From contig JAXDKG010000045.1 of NCBI GenBank assembly GCA_034667225.1, positions 1 through 64,000 of the forward strand: a DNA stretch of 64,000 nucleotides, read 5' to 3'. How positions within the stretch are numbered: position 1 is the stretch's first letter; each line of letters begins with the position of its first letter. Source of the stretch: DATMER01 sp034667225 (GTDB lineage Bacteria > Acidobacteriota > Thermoanaerobaculia > Multivoradales > UBA5704). The translations under genes were made by a program, and so were the position numbers. Below the pieces are notes generated by a model. That model saw nothing but the letters and a program-made list of their open reading frames with translations. It was not told where the DNA came from and did not search any database. This document shows positions 8,524 through 17,707 of the stretch, piece by piece.

Positions 8524-11500
8524 CAGGCCGTCGCCCGCTCCTCCTCAGGCTGGACCTCTTCCATCTGGACGGAGACCAGCTTCGAGACGCCTTTCTCTTC
8601 CATGGTCACGCCGTAGAGCGTGCCCGCGACTTCCATGGTCAGCTTGTTGTGGGTGATGACGATGAACTGGGTGTTCTCCGACATTTCCCGCAGCACGTCG
8701 ACGAAGCGGGTGGTGTTCACGTCGTCGAGCGGTGCGTCCACCTCGTCCAGGATGCAGAAGGGCGAGGGCTTGGTCTTGAAGAGCGCGAAGAGCAGGGCGA
8801 TCGCGGTCAGGGCCTTCTCGCCGCCGGACATCAGCATCAGGTTCTGAAGGCGCTTGCCCGGCGGGCGGGCCAGGATCTCGATGCCGCTCTCCAACATGTC
8901 CTCCTCGTCCAGGAGACGCATCTCGGCCTCGCCGCCGCGGAACAGGCGCGCGAAGGTCTGGCCGAAGTGGACGTTGACTTCCTCGAACGTGGCCTTGAAG
9001 CGCTCGCCGGAGGCTTCGTTGATTTCCTTGATGGTCTTCCTCAGGCTGTCCACCGAGTTGGCCACGTCGGCGCGCTGGGTGGTCAGGAACTGGAAGCGCT
9101 CTTCCTGCTCGTCGTGCTCCTGGACGGCTAGCAGGTTCACGGGCCCGAGGCGCTCCAGCGCCGCCTTGGTGCGCGCCAGCTCCGCTTCCGTCTCGACGAG
9201 GTCGGCGGGCGGCTCTCCCACTTCCTCAACCGGCGGCAGCGGCTTCTCGAAGTGCTCGTGGAAGGTCACGCTCAGGTGCTCGGCGTCCTGGCGGAGCGCG
9301 GCATGGGCGATGCGGTGTTCTTCGACCTCGGCTCGGACGGCGTCCCGGCGCTCGCGGGTCTCGTGGATACGCTCGTCCAGGCCGTGGATCTCTTCGCGCC
9401 GCTCGTCGAGCCGCTGCTGCTCCTCCAGAACCCCTTCTTCCGCGGCGGCCCGGCGCTCCAAGGCGCTCTGCAACTCCTCCTGGGCCTTGATGATCGCCGC
9501 CTCCAGGTCGTTCCGGCGCGCTGCGAGCTTGTCCGCGTCCTCCCGCCAGAGGGCGACCTGCCGCCGGCCGCGATCCACCTCGGCGCGGAGGCGCGACTCC
9601 TCGCGGTCGTGCGACTCCAACCGCTCGTCGAGCAGCTCCAGACGGCCCCGCCGGCCGGCGCTCGCGGTGCGCAGAGCCTCGCGGGAGGCCTTGGACGCCT
9701 CCAACTCGGCCTGTGCGCGGTCGAAACCCTCCTGGAGCGAAGTGTTGCGCTCTTCCGCGGCGGCCAGCTCGTCCTGGGACTGCTGGCGGCGCTGGGTCAC
9801 GCGCTCGATCTCGCGGGCGATTTCCTGCTGCTCGGTGGTCAGGGTCTCCTGCTCGGAGGTGAGGCGCCGGTGGCGAGTGGCCGCATCTTCCTGGCGGGCG
9901 CGGTGGACGGCCAGCTCCTGCCGGAGCTGCGCGACCTCTCCCTGGAGCCGGTTCGATTCCTTCGCCAGATTTGCCCGCTCGGTCACCAGACGCTCGAGCT
10001 CGGAGGTGGATTCGCGGAGCTGGCGCTCCAGGTCGGGGATTGCCTTCGCCAGAGTGGCCAGCTCGCTCTCGCGCTCCAGCACGCCCGGCGTGGCGATGTC
10101 GCCTTCGACATGGAAGGTGCCGGCCTGCACCCAGATCCCCTCGCGGCTCAGGAAGGCATAGCCGGGATGGAGGCGGGCCAGTCGTTCGGCGTCGGCCGCG
10201 GAGCGCACCAGGAAGGCGGGCGGCAGCGCGGCTGCCAATTCCTCGGGCAGGGCCAGCGCCTCGCCCAGGGAGAGAACCACCGCGGAGTCGTCCACCATCG
10301 GAACGTGCTCGTCTGAGGGAGGCCGGCGCTCGACGAGCACCGCGGCCGAGCGGCCAGCCAGCGCCTGGGCCAGGTCGCGGGCCGAGGCGCCCGGTTCCAG
10401 GACGACGGCGTCGGCCAGGCTGCCCAGGTAGACATCCAGGCTGCGCTCCCAGCCTTCCAGCGCCTTGGCCTGGCCGGCGAGCCAGGCGGGCTCGGCGAGG
10501 CCGGCGGAGGAGAGGGCCTTTTCCAGGGCGGCCCGGCGCTGGGCGTGGGCGCGGGAGAGCTCGGCGAGGATACGCTGGCGCTGGCGCGAGCCGGTGAGCT
10601 GGTCTTCGAGGCCGCGCTTGCGCTCGGAGGACTCAGCCTCGCGGCGCATCGTGATCTCCAGGGCGGCGGCGACCCGCTCCTGGTCGGCCGACTTGCCGGT
10701 GAGAGCGGTCTCCGATCCCTTGACCTTCTCCTGGGCCAGGGCGAGGCCCTCGGCGGCCTGCTTCAGCTCGTGGGCGTGCTGGGTCAGCTCCTGGTCGAGA
10801 TGATGGCGGCGGAAGTTGCCGCGCTCCAGCTCGATCTGGGCCTGCTGGACCCTCTGCCGGAATCCGTTGATCTCGTTGACCGCGGCGGCGAGCTGGCCGC
10901 GCACGGCTTCGACGCGGGCGGCAACCTGCTGCAGATCGCGCTCGGCCGAGGCGATCTGGCGCTCGTCGGCTTCGACCGCCTGGGCGGCCTGCTCACGCTC
11001 GGCCGCGAGCTCGACGCGTCGCTCTTCCAAGGCCTCCAGGGCATCCACGTGGGCCTGGATCTCGGCCTCGCGGCGCTCGGCCATGCCGCGGTCCTGCTCG
11101 GCGCGGTCGCCGATCTCCTTGACGGTCTGTCGGTTGGCCTTGAGGAACTCCTGCCGGCCCTCGATCGTGGCGGCGAGCTCGGCGACCTTCTGATGCCGCT
11201 CGGCCATGGCGCGGGCCAGCTCGTCGAGCCTCTGCCGGCCTGCCGCGAGCGCGGCTTCGTCGCGGTGCAGGTCGGCGGCGAGCCCGGCCTCGCGGGTGGT
11301 GGCCTCCTCAATCTTGGAGCGCAGCTCGTGCAAGCGGGCGGAGAGGGAGGCCCAGCGGCCGGCGAGGACCTTCTCCAGCAGCTCGCGGTACTCGATCTCC
11401 TTCTCCTGGTAGCGCCGCGCCGCGCCGGCCTGTCGCTTGAGGGAGCGCAGGGCGCGCTCGACCTCGGAAATGACGTCGTCCAGGCGGAGGAGGTTGGCCG

Positions 11501-12056
11501 TGGCTTCCTGGAGCTTCACCTCGGCCACGCTCTTGCGCGCCTTGTAGCGGGTGATGCCCGCGGCCTCTTCGATGAGCTTGCGGCGCTCCTGCGGCTTGCC
11601 GGAGAGGATCATCCCGATCTTGCCCTGCTCGATGACCGAGTAGGCGCGGATGCCCAGGCCGGTGTCCATCAGGATGTCCCGGATCTCCTTCAGGCGCACG
11701 ACCCGGCCGTTGAGCCGATACTGGCTCTCGCCGCCGCGGAAGACCCGGCGGCCGATGGTCATCCAGCCGCCGTCGGAGCCCTGGAAGGAGGAGTCGGTCT
11801 CCAGCGTCAGTGTGCACTCGGCCATGCCCAGGGGCTTGCGGTGCTCGGCGCCATTGAAGATGACGTCTTCCATCGTGCCGCCGCGCAGGGACTTGGCGCT
11901 CTGCTCGCCAAGCACCCAGGTCATGGCTTCCGACAGGTTGCTCTTGCCGCACCCGTTCGGACCGACGATAGCCGTGATCCCGCCCGCGAATTCCACGCGG
12001 ACCGGGTCGACGAACGATTTAAATCCGGAGATCTCGAGCCGTTTGACTTTCAGCAT
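8523..12056 (-). CDS. smc: Chromosome segregation protein SMC
   Basis: 1177 residues, the usual SMC length. The ATG at 12056 begins 'MLKVKRLEISGFKSF', the conserved N-terminus. Walker A is 'GPNGCGKSN' (about residue 32). The Q-loop and 'SLRGGTMEDVIFNG' follow. Two long coiled coils flank a hinge at about residues 500-660. The C-terminal signature 'LMSGGEKALTAIALLFA', Walker B 'FCILDEVDAPLDD' and the D-loop close the ATPase head. It forms the condensin-like complex with ScpA and ScpB, which are not in this window. It ends at the DinB start. Confidence 0.98.
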   Translation of the reverse strand: MLKVKRLEISGFKSFVDPVRVEFAGGITAIVGPNGCGKSNLSEAMTWVLGEQSAKSLRGGTMEDVIFNGAEHRKPLGMAECTLTLETDSSFQGSDGGWMTIGRRVFRGGESQYRLNGRVVRLKEIRDILMDTGLGIRAYSVIEQGKIGMILSGKPQERRKLIEEAAGITRYKARKSVAEVKLQEATANLLRLDDVISEVERALRSLKRQAGAARRYQEKEIEYRELLEKVLAGRWASLSARLHELRSKIEEATTREAGLAADLHRDEAALAAGRQRLDELARAMAERHQKVAELAATIEGRQEFLKANRQTVKEIGDRAEQDRGMAERREAEIQAHVDALEALEERRVELAAEREQAAQAVEADERQIASAERDLQQVAARVEAVRGQLAAAVNEINGFRQRVQQAQIELERGNFRRHHLDQELTQHAHELKQAAEGLALAQEKVKGSETALTGKSADQERVAAALEITMRREAESSERKRGLEDQLTGSRQRQRILAELSRAHAQRRAALEKALSSAGLAEPAWLAGQAKALEGWERSLDVYLGSLADAVVLEPGASARDLAQALAGRSAAVLVERRPPSDEHVPMVDDSAVVLSLGEALALPEELAAALPPAFLVRSAADAERLARLHPGYAFLSREGIWVQAGTFHVEGDIATPGVLERESELATLAKAIPDLERQLRESTSELERLVTERANLAKESNRLQGEVAQLRQELAVHRARQEDAATRHRRLTSEQETLTTEQQEIAREIERVTQRRQQSQDELAAAEERNTSLQEGFDRAQAELEASKASREALRTASAGRRGRLELLDERLESHDREESRLRAEVDRGRRQVALWREDADKLAARRNDLEAAIIKAQEELQSALERRAAAEEGVLEEQQRLDERREEIHGLDERIHETRERRDAVRAEVEEHRIAHAALRQDAEHLSVTFHEHFEKPLPPVEEVGEPPADLVETEAELARTKAALERLGPVNLLAVQEHDEQEERFQFLTTQRADVANSVDSLRKTIKEINEASGERFKATFEEVNVHFGQTFARLFRGGEAEMRLLDEEDMLESGIEILARPPGKRLQNLMLMSGGEKALTAIALLFALFKTKPSPFCILDEVDAPLDDVNTTRFVDVLREMSENTQFIVITHNKLTMEVAGTLYGVTMEEKGVSKLVSVQMEEVQPEEERATA

Positions 12057-12137
12057 GTTTGGTGTGCCCCTGCCAGTAGAGGGCAGGATAGCAGAGGCCC
12101 GGAAGCCACTACAAGGTGGTGGTGGAGGCTGGTTTCG

Positions 12138-12154
12138 TACCACAAGATGTGGTA
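12138..12154. promoter_or_regulatory. Palindrome, possible operator of the orphan antitoxin
   Basis: TACCACA and TGTGGTA flank a 3-base spacer, a perfect 7-bp inverted repeat 72 bases before the ribbon-helix-helix antitoxin start. FitA/VapB antitoxins typically autoregulate through such palindromes. The match between this protein and this site is inferred from position only. Confidence 0.35.
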
Positions 12155-12225
12155 GGACGGCCCTGCATGCTCCGGCAAGACGCATGCATTATGATGAGAA
12201 CCAAGAAAGAAGAGGAGGCTCCTGG

Positions 12226-12471
12226 ATGGCTTCTCTACAGATCCGCAATCTGCCCGACGATGTTTACGAGGCGCTATCTTTCCGTGCGCAGGCCGAGCAC
12301 CGGAGCGTGGCAGAGCAGGCCATTGTGGAACTGCGCCGGCTGCCCGAGTTCACCGCACGGGAAAGGCGGCTAGAGATCCTAAAGGAGCTGAGGACGAAGA
12401 TTGAGAAGGAAGAGCCGTGCCGGCTGTCCCGCGCCCCGGAGAATCTCATCCGCGAGGATCGGGAGCGTTGA
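12226..12471 (+). CDS. Orphan FitA-type ribbon-helix-helix antitoxin
   Basis: 81 residues, start fixed by AGAGGAGG upstream of ATG. 'MASLQIRNLPDDVYEALSFR' is the typical FitA/VapB-like ribbon-helix-helix N-terminus (DNA-binding strand and helix), with a helical tail 'RRLEILKELRTKIEKEE' that would normally wrap a PIN toxin. No PIN-domain toxin follows; the next gene is a metal permease starting 63 bp on. It is therefore a stand-alone antitoxin or regulator, possibly the remnant of a lost pair. Confidence 0.8.
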   Translation: MASLQIRNLPDDVYEALSFRAQAEHRSVAEQAIVELRRLPEFTARERRLEILKELRTKIEKEEPCRLSRAPENLIREDRER

Positions 12472-12534
12472 CGCCCCATACTGGTGCAGCTCTCCTGAAC
12501 GCCACCCTGCGAGTTGTATAGACTTTCCGCTGTC

Positions 12535-13155
12535 ATGGATCACGCCACCTGGTTCGCTGCTCTCGCCGGCCTGCTCGCCGGGCTCACTCACGCCCTTGCG
12601 GGGCCGGACCACCTGTCCGCCGTCGCGCCGCTCGTGGTGGGGGAGCGGCGCAGCGGGTGGGGCACGGGCCTGCTCTGGGGAATCGGCCACAGCGTCGGCG
12701 TCTGGATGGTGGGCCTGCTGGCGCTCGCGCTGCGGGACGTGCTCCCCTTGGAGCGTGTCTCCTCCTGGAGCGAGCGCATGGTCGGCGCGGTTCTGATCGC
12801 GGTCGGCCTCTGGGGGCTGCGCAAGGCGTTTGCGCCGCGGCTCGAGGAGGAGGCTGCTCATCGCCACTCCCGGCATGGCCTGGCAGCCCTTTGGATCGGG
12901 GGCATCCATGGCTTGGCTGGCAGCTCGCACATCCTCGGGCTTTTCCCGGCCCTGGCGCTCCCCTCCCGGGCGTCGTCGCTGGCCTACATGGGCGGCTTCG
13001 GCTTGGGAGCGATCGTGGCCATGGTGGCCTTCGCCTCGGTTCTCGGCCTCGCGGCCGCCCGGCTGGCGGCCTTCGGACACCGGGGCTATCAGGCCCTTCT
13101 CGGCGGCGCCTCGGCCGCGTCCATCGTGCTCGGGGGCTTCTGGTTGATGTCGTGA
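12535..13155 (+). CDS. NicO/UreH-like nickel-cobalt permease family protein
   Basis: 206 residues, about six membrane segments. The motif 'THALAGPDHLSA' corresponds to the His-x4-Asp-His metal-binding motif in helix I of the NicO/high-affinity nickel transporter and UreH families. A second 'GIHGLAGSSHILG' repeats the pattern, as in these duplicated transporters. A His-rich loop ('HRHSRH') separates the halves. ATG at 12535 chosen by homology, since the Shine-Dalgarno is poor. Metal specificity unknown; no urease or hydrogenase genes are nearby. Its stop overlaps the next start. Confidence 0.75.
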   Translation: MDHATWFAALAGLLAGLTHALAGPDHLSAVAPLVVGERRSGWGTGLLWGIGHSVGVWMVGLLALALRDVLPLERVSSWSERMVGAVLIAVGLWGLRKAFAPRLEEEAAHRHSRHGLAALWIGGIHGLAGSSHILGLFPALALPSRASSLAYMGGFGLGAIVAMVAFASVLGLAAARLAAFGHRGYQALLGGASAASIVLGGFWLMS

Positions 13156-13904
13156 CCCGGCGCGAGCTGCTTTTTCTGGCATGTCTCACGGCAGCATGTC
13201 AGGGATCCAGGAAGAAGGAGGAGCCCTTGATCCCGACAGCACGACAGGACGCGCGGTTGCTGGCCCGCCCCGGCCGTCCGAAGGAGGCTGCGCAGTCGGG
13301 CCTGCACGAGCTCGGACTGGGCCAAGGAAGGGACGGCTTCCTCTACGTGCCCAAGGGATACCGGGCGGACCGTCCCGCGCCGCTCGCCGTGATGCTGCAC
13401 GGCGCCGGAGGTAGCGCCCGCCCTGCCCTGGGCCCCTTTCATGGGCTCGCGGACGATGCCGGGCTGGTCCTCCTGGCGATCGACTCCCGGCGGCAGACCT
13501 GGGACGTGATCCAGGGCGGGTACGGACCCGACGTGGCCTTCCTCGACCGCGCCCTGGAGCTGACATTTGCCCGCTGCGCCATCGACCGGGCACGTATCGC
13601 GGCCGAGGGGTTCTCGGACGGCGCCTCCTACGCGCTCTCGCTCGGGATCACGAACGGCGACCTCTTCAGCCACGTGATCGCCTTCTCGCCGGGATTCATG
13701 GCTCCTAAGGAGCAGCAGGGAAGACCGGAGATCTACATCTCGCACGGCACAAGGGACGAGATCCTGCCCATCGACTCCTGCAGCCGCAGGCTCGTCCCGC
13801 GCCTCCGGAGCGCCGGCTACGAAGTGCTCTACCACGAGTTCGATGGCCCGCACACGGTCCCCGAGGACATTGCCAGGGAGGCGCTGGCGTGGTTTACGGG
13901 GTAG
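13152..13904 (+). CDS. Lipoprotein alpha/beta-hydrolase, PHB-depolymerase/esterase-like
   Basis: 250 residues. The GTG at 13152 overlaps the preceding stop (GTGA), giving a lipoprotein signal with lipobox 'LTAAC'. The alpha/beta-hydrolase core shows the oxyanion loop 'VMLHGAGGSA', nucleophile elbow 'GFSDGAS', acid in 'SHGTRDEILPI' and the late His in 'GPHTVPE', the order found in LpqC/polyhydroxybutyrate depolymerase-like feruloyl and acetyl esterases. Periplasmic or surface esterase; substrate unknown. Coupled translation suggests co-expression with the permease, without an evident functional link. Confidence 0.85.
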   Translation: MTRRELLFLACLTAACQGSRKKEEPLIPTARQDARLLARPGRPKEAAQSGLHELGLGQGRDGFLYVPKGYRADRPAPLAVMLHGAGGSARPALGPFHGLADDAGLVLLAIDSRRQTWDVIQGGYGPDVAFLDRALELTFARCAIDRARIAAEGFSDGASYALSLGITNGDLFSHVIAFSPGFMAPKEQQGRPEIYISHGTRDEILPIDSCSRRLVPRLRSAGYEVLYHEFDGPHTVPEDIAREALAWFTG

Positions 13905-13991
13905 AGCCTTTCGACCATGGCAGGCGCCGTCGCGTGGTCGCCGCCTACGCTCAATGACAGGGAGTGGGGGGAGAATTGCTTCGGGATGCGC

Positions 13992-14009
13992 TTACAATTG
14001 CAGTTGTAA
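13992..14009. promoter_or_regulatory. Palindrome in front of the VapBC-like pair
   Basis: TTACAA and TTGTAA are separated by six bases, ending immediately before the AAAGGAGG site of the antitoxin gene. Position and symmetry suit an autoregulatory toxin-antitoxin operator. Binding is inferred. Confidence 0.4.
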
Positions 14010-14023
14010 AGGAGGGCTTGGCC

Positions 14024-14308
14024 GTGCATGCTCATAAGCTGAGGGTAACGATCCAGGAAGACCATCGAGTCGAGGTTCGCCTCCCAGACGATTTCCCGGA
14101 GGGGCCTGCCGAGGTCATCGTCCTCACAAATTGGCAGGCAGGTGACGCGCAGCCAAGCCCAGAGGAGAAAGAAGTCCTTGACGCATTGCCACGCTTCCAG
14201 ATCCGCGCCTTCGTTGACGGCCTCCAGCCGGGGATCGATCCAGACAAGATGAACCAGTTGCTGGACCAGCTCGAAGTGGAAGATATCGCGCGGAAGCTCC
14301 GAGGATGA
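14024..14308 (+). CDS. Putative antitoxin of a VapBC-like pair
   Basis: 94 residues. The GTG at 14024 is chosen because AAAGGAGG lies 8 bases upstream. The N-terminus 'KLRVTIQEDHRVEVRLPDDF' looks like the beta-rich start of a small antitoxin (PHD/AbrB-like or DUF104-like), and the C-terminus is an acidic helix (LLDQLEVEDIARKL) suited to toxin binding. Its stop overlaps the ATG of the PIN toxin (ATGA). No specific family assigned; the call rests mainly on the pairing. Confidence 0.65.
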   Translation: MHAHKLRVTIQEDHRVEVRLPDDFPEGPAEVIVLTNWQAGDAQPSPEEKEVLDALPRFQIRAFVDGLQPGIDPDKMNQLLDQLEVEDIARKLRG

Positions 14309-14739
14309 TCCTTCCGGACCTCAACCTCATCCTTCATGCCCATAACCGCGGGGCGATCTCTCACCTGCCGGCAAAAGCGTGGTGGGAGGCCGTGTTGAGC
14401 AGCCAGCGTCCGGTGGGGCTCTGCTGGGCGGTGATGCTGGGGTTCATTCGGCTATCCACCCATACCAGCGTTTTCAGAGAACCTTTGCCGGTCAAGGCCG
14501 CATGCAGCGAGGTTCGTGCTTGGCTTGCACAGCCCCAGGTGATCGTTCTGGAGCCTGGGCGGGGTCATGCCTCGATTCTCTTCGATCTTCTGGAGAGGCT
14601 TGGCACTGCGGGCAACCTGACGACCGATGCCCATCTGGCTGCTCTGGCGATTGAGCACCAATGCGAGCTGTGCTCGACCGACTCGGACTTTGGTCGTTTC
14701 CCGGGACTCAGGTGGACGAATCCGCTGAGCCTACGCTGA
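14305..14739 (+). CDS. VapC-like PIN-domain toxin
   Basis: 144 residues. 'MILPDLNLILHAHN' is the first PIN strand with Asp5. 'FIRLSTH' is the usual PIN Glu/Arg helix region. 'TTDAHLAALAIEH' and 'STDSDFGRFPGLRW' carry the remaining acidic metal ligands and the typical 'TxDxDF' signature. PIN toxins are Mg-dependent RNases. It overlaps the antitoxin gene by 4 bases, the standard toxin-antitoxin layout. Confidence 0.88.
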   Translation: MILPDLNLILHAHNRGAISHLPAKAWWEAVLSSQRPVGLCWAVMLGFIRLSTHTSVFREPLPVKAACSEVRAWLAQPQVIVLEPGRGHASILFDLLERLGTAGNLTTDAHLAALAIEHQCELCSTDSDFGRFPGLRWTNPLSLR

Positions 14740-14744
14740 ACCGC

Positions 14745-15199
14745 CTACGGCCGGATCTCCACCACCGTCCCCACATCCACCGCCGCCCAGATCTCCTCGA
14801 TCTCCTCGTTCGTGACCGCCACGCAGCCCAGCGTCCAGTCCGTGGTGCGGTGGAGCTTGCCGAGGAACGCGAACTCCTTGCCCAGACCGTGGATCATGAT
14901 GTCGCCGCCCGGCGGTGGAAGCGGGAGGCTCGGTTCTTCAGCTCGATGCGGTAGGTGCCCTTGGGCGTGCGCTGGTCCCCCTGGCACTGCTTGTCCCCGA
15001 TCGGGGAGCCTCCGAGCGCCACGAGGTAGGTCTTCAGGGGCTTGCCTTCGCGGTAGAGCGTGAGCTTGCGCTCCGATTTCAGGATCAGGATGCGGTCGGC
15101 CTTTCCCAGGGCGGCCGGCTCGGCCGGCGCGCTCGCGGCGAGCGCGAGCACCCCAAGAAGGGTAGGGAGCCACGGCCGGCACAGACGCGGAGCGGTCAT
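14745..15199 (-). pseudogene. Broken L,D-transpeptidase (YkuD), internal deletion with frameshift
   Basis: The N-terminal part starts at 15199 with a signal peptide and reads through 'ILILKSERKLTLYREGKP', 'LGGSPIGDKQCQGDQRTPKG' and 'YRIELKNRASRFHR' before running into a stop. The C-terminal part ('GGDIMIHGLGKEFAF', 'TDWTLGCVAVTNEEIEEIW') continues in another frame and ends at 14745. In intact relatives about 20 residues lie between RFH and GGDIMIHG; they are absent here. The lesion near 14925 is therefore a deletion, not just a miscalled base. Probably nonfunctional. Confidence 0.8.
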
Positions 15200-15239
15200 T
15201 GCCCGTAGAATACGTGGACAGGATCCCGGAGGTTTTCTC

Positions 15240-17705
15240 ATGCGCGACATCGTGCGGCAGCTCTCGACCGCGTTCCGATCGCTCTCCCGCCAGCCGGCCG
15301 TGATGCTGCCGGCCGTGCTGACGCTGGCGCTCGGCATCGGGGCCAACACGGCCCTGTTCGCCTACCTGGCGGCGATCCTCTGGCCCATGATCGACGCGCC
15401 TCACTTCGAGCGCATCGTCTCGGTCTACGCCGGGACCGATGAAGAGCCGCGCAGGGCCATGTCCTACCCCGAGTACGAGGATTTCCTGAAGAGCCAGAAC
15501 GCCGTCGTGGACCTCGTCGGCCACTCCCGCTTCGGCGCCTCTATCGCCGTCGGTGGCGCCGACGGCGAGCGCACCTCCTTCGCCTGGGGCGGACTGGTGA
15601 CGGGCAACTACTTCGGGTTCTTCAACACGCGTCCCACGATGGGCAGGCTCCTTCAGCCCGCGGACGACCGGCCGGGCGCGCCTCCCGTGGTCGTCCTCAG
15701 CCACCGCTTCTGGCAGGGCACCCTGGGCGGGAGCCCGGATGTCGTGGGACGCGAGCTGCGCGTCAACGGCATGGGTATGACGGTGGTCGGCGTCGCCGGC
15801 AAGGACTTCCAGGGGTTCAACCTGGCCTCGGCGATCTATGTGCCGGCGAGCCTGACGGACCGGGCGACCGCGGTGCCGCGGCTGCACGAGCGCGACGCAC
15901 AGTGGGTGAACATCACGGGCCGCCTCGCTCCGGGGGTGACCCGGGAGAAGGCGCAGGCCGCGATGGCCGTGCTGGGACGGTCGCTCGACGCTACGGCGCC
16001 GTTTCCCGACGGCAAGCCGCGCCGGATGGACGTGGTCCTCTATGGCGAGTACGACCCCGGGTGGGGGGACCCGGAGTGGCTCGACCGGACGCGCATGCTC
16101 ATGGGCGTGGCTTCCGCCTTCCTCCTCCTGGCGTGCGTGAGCATCGCCAACCTGCTGCTGGCGAGAGCCATCTCGAAGCAGCGGGAGTGGGGGATCCGGG
16201 CGTCGCTTGGCGCCAGCCGGGCCTGGCTGCTCTCCGGCGTGCTCGCCGAGAGCCTGGTGCTCTGCTTGGTGGGCGGCGTCCTGGGCCTGGGCGTAGGCGC
16301 CGCCCTCGGGAAGAGGATCGAGGCCTACGTGATGACCCCGCCGGGCGGCCTGGGCGATTGGGCGGAGGGGACGCGGCTGTTGCAGTTCGACGGCCGCATC
16401 GCCGCCTTCGCCGCCTTCGTGACGGTGCTCTGCGCGCTCCTGGGCGCGCTTGGCCCGGTGCTGCGGGTGATGCGCGGAGACCTCCTCGGCCCCCTCAAGA
16501 GCGACGCCTCGGCGAGCGGCTCCAGAGGGGGTCTGGCCCCGCGCAAGGTCCTCGTCGTGCTCCAGGTCGCCCTGTCGTTGCTCCTCCTCCTGACCGGCGG
16601 CCTCCTGGTCCGCACCCTGAGTCAGGCGCAGCGGGTGGACCCGGGCTTCGATCCCGACGGCCTGCTCCTGGTCACGGTGAACATTCCGCGCAACGTCATG
16701 TCGGGCGGGGGCGGGGCCGGCATCTACCGGCGGGTGCTGGAACAGACGCGGTCGACCCCCGGCGTGACCTCGGCGAGCCTCTCCCACATCCTGCCGGTCT
16801 CAGGGTTTTCGCGCATGTTGCAGGCCGCGAGCCTGGACCGCCAGGATCGGCTGTTCGAGGTCGCCTACAACGCGGTGTCGCCGGCCTACTTCGAAACCAT
16901 CGGCATCCCGATCCTGGCCGGCCGGCCCCTGGACGAGCGGGACCGGAAGGACGCGCCGCGGACGGTGGTGGTGAGCCGCAGCATGGCGCGGAAGATCTGG
17001 GGAGAGCAGGCCGCCGTCGGCCGCGTCCTGCGCCTGATCGACCTGTCTTCTCCGGAGGTCGCGGAGAGGCCTTTCGAGGTGGTGGGCGTGGCGAAGGACG
17101 TCCGCTCCGCGCTCATGGAGGAGCCCGCTCCGTTGGTCTACCTCTCCCACGAGCAGCGCGAGCACCCGCGCATGACGCTCCTGGTGCGCTCTTCCGTGCC
17201 CACGGCCGCCCTGGCGCCGGAGCTGCGGAGGGCGCTCCACGAGGCCCACCCGGACCTGGCCATCGTGAACCTGGTGGGCTGCCGCGAGCACATCGCACAG
17301 GGCCTGTCCGAGCAGCGGATGTACGCCGAGGTCGCCGGCCTCTTCGCGCTGCTCGGGCTGGGCGTGGCGGTGGTGGGCCTGTTCGGCCTGCTGAGCTACT
17401 CGGTGAGCCTGCGCAGGCGGGAGATCAGCATCCGCATGGCCATCGGCGCCCGGCCCCGGGACGTGCGGCGGCTCGTCATGGGGCAGGGCATGGCGCTCGT
17501 GGCCTGGGGGGTGGTCGGAGGGGTGGCGGGCGCGTTTGCGCTGACCCGCGCCGTATCCGGCATGCTGTACGGGATCGAGGCGACCGACCCGCTCACTTTC
17601 GTGGCCGTGCCCGTGGTCCTGGCCCTGGTCTCCCTGATCGCCTGCTATTTCCCCGCCCGCCGGGCGGCGCGGCTCGATCCCACGGTGGCTCTGAAGGGAA
17701 CGTAG
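15240..17705 (+). CDS. ADOP-type FtsX/MacB-like permease, copy 1
   Basis: 821 residues. ATG at 15240 follows GGAGG. Layout is the duplicated FtsX permease: TM1 at about 20-45 ('AVLTLALGIGANTALFAYL'), a periplasmic MacB_PCD domain, three TMs (about 285-430), then a second PCD domain and the last three TMs with 'RREISIRMAIGARPRDVRRL'. It ends 'RRAARLDPTVALKGT', typical of the acidobacterial duplicated orphan permease family. No ATP-binding subunit is adjacent. Such permeases are thought to act in mechanotransmission or efflux; substrate unknown. Followed 2 bp later by a close paralogue. Confidence 0.93.
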   Translation: MRDIVRQLSTAFRSLSRQPAVMLPAVLTLALGIGANTALFAYLAAILWPMIDAPHFERIVSVYAGTDEEPRRAMSYPEYEDFLKSQNAVVDLVGHSRFGASIAVGGADGERTSFAWGGLVTGNYFGFFNTRPTMGRLLQPADDRPGAPPVVVLSHRFWQGTLGGSPDVVGRELRVNGMGMTVVGVAGKDFQGFNLASAIYVPASLTDRATAVPRLHERDAQWVNITGRLAPGVTREKAQAAMAVLGRSLDATAPFPDGKPRRMDVVLYGEYDPGWGDPEWLDRTRMLMGVASAFLLLACVSIANLLLARAISKQREWGIRASLGASRAWLLSGVLAESLVLCLVGGVLGLGVGAALGKRIEAYVMTPPGGLGDWAEGTRLLQFDGRIAAFAAFVTVLCALLGALGPVLRVMRGDLLGPLKSDASASGSRGGLAPRKVLVVLQVALSLLLLLTGGLLVRTLSQAQRVDPGFDPDGLLLVTVNIPRNVMSGGGGAGIYRRVLEQTRSTPGVTSASLSHILPVSGFSRMLQAASLDRQDRLFEVAYNAVSPAYFETIGIPILAGRPLDERDRKDAPRTVVVSRSMARKIWGEQAAVGRVLRLIDLSSPEVAERPFEVVGVAKDVRSALMEEPAPLVYLSHEQREHPRMTLLVRSSVPTAALAPELRRALHEAHPDLAIVNLVGCREHIAQGLSEQRMYAEVAGLFALLGLGVAVVGLFGLLSYSVSLRRREISIRMAIGARPRDVRRLVMGQGMALVAWGVVGGVAGAFALTRAVSGMLYGIEATDPLTFVAVPVVLALVSLIACYFPARRAARLDPTVALKGT

Positions 17706-17707
17706 GC

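Noticed and set aside
8620..12155. Long plus-strand frames opposite smc
   Set aside because: Low-complexity mirror of the SMC coiled coil; smc has all ATPase motifs.
12472..12534. PIN toxin partner for the FitA-type antitoxin
   Set aside because: Only 63 bp separate it from the NicO-type gene, and no PIN motif occurs in any frame around it.
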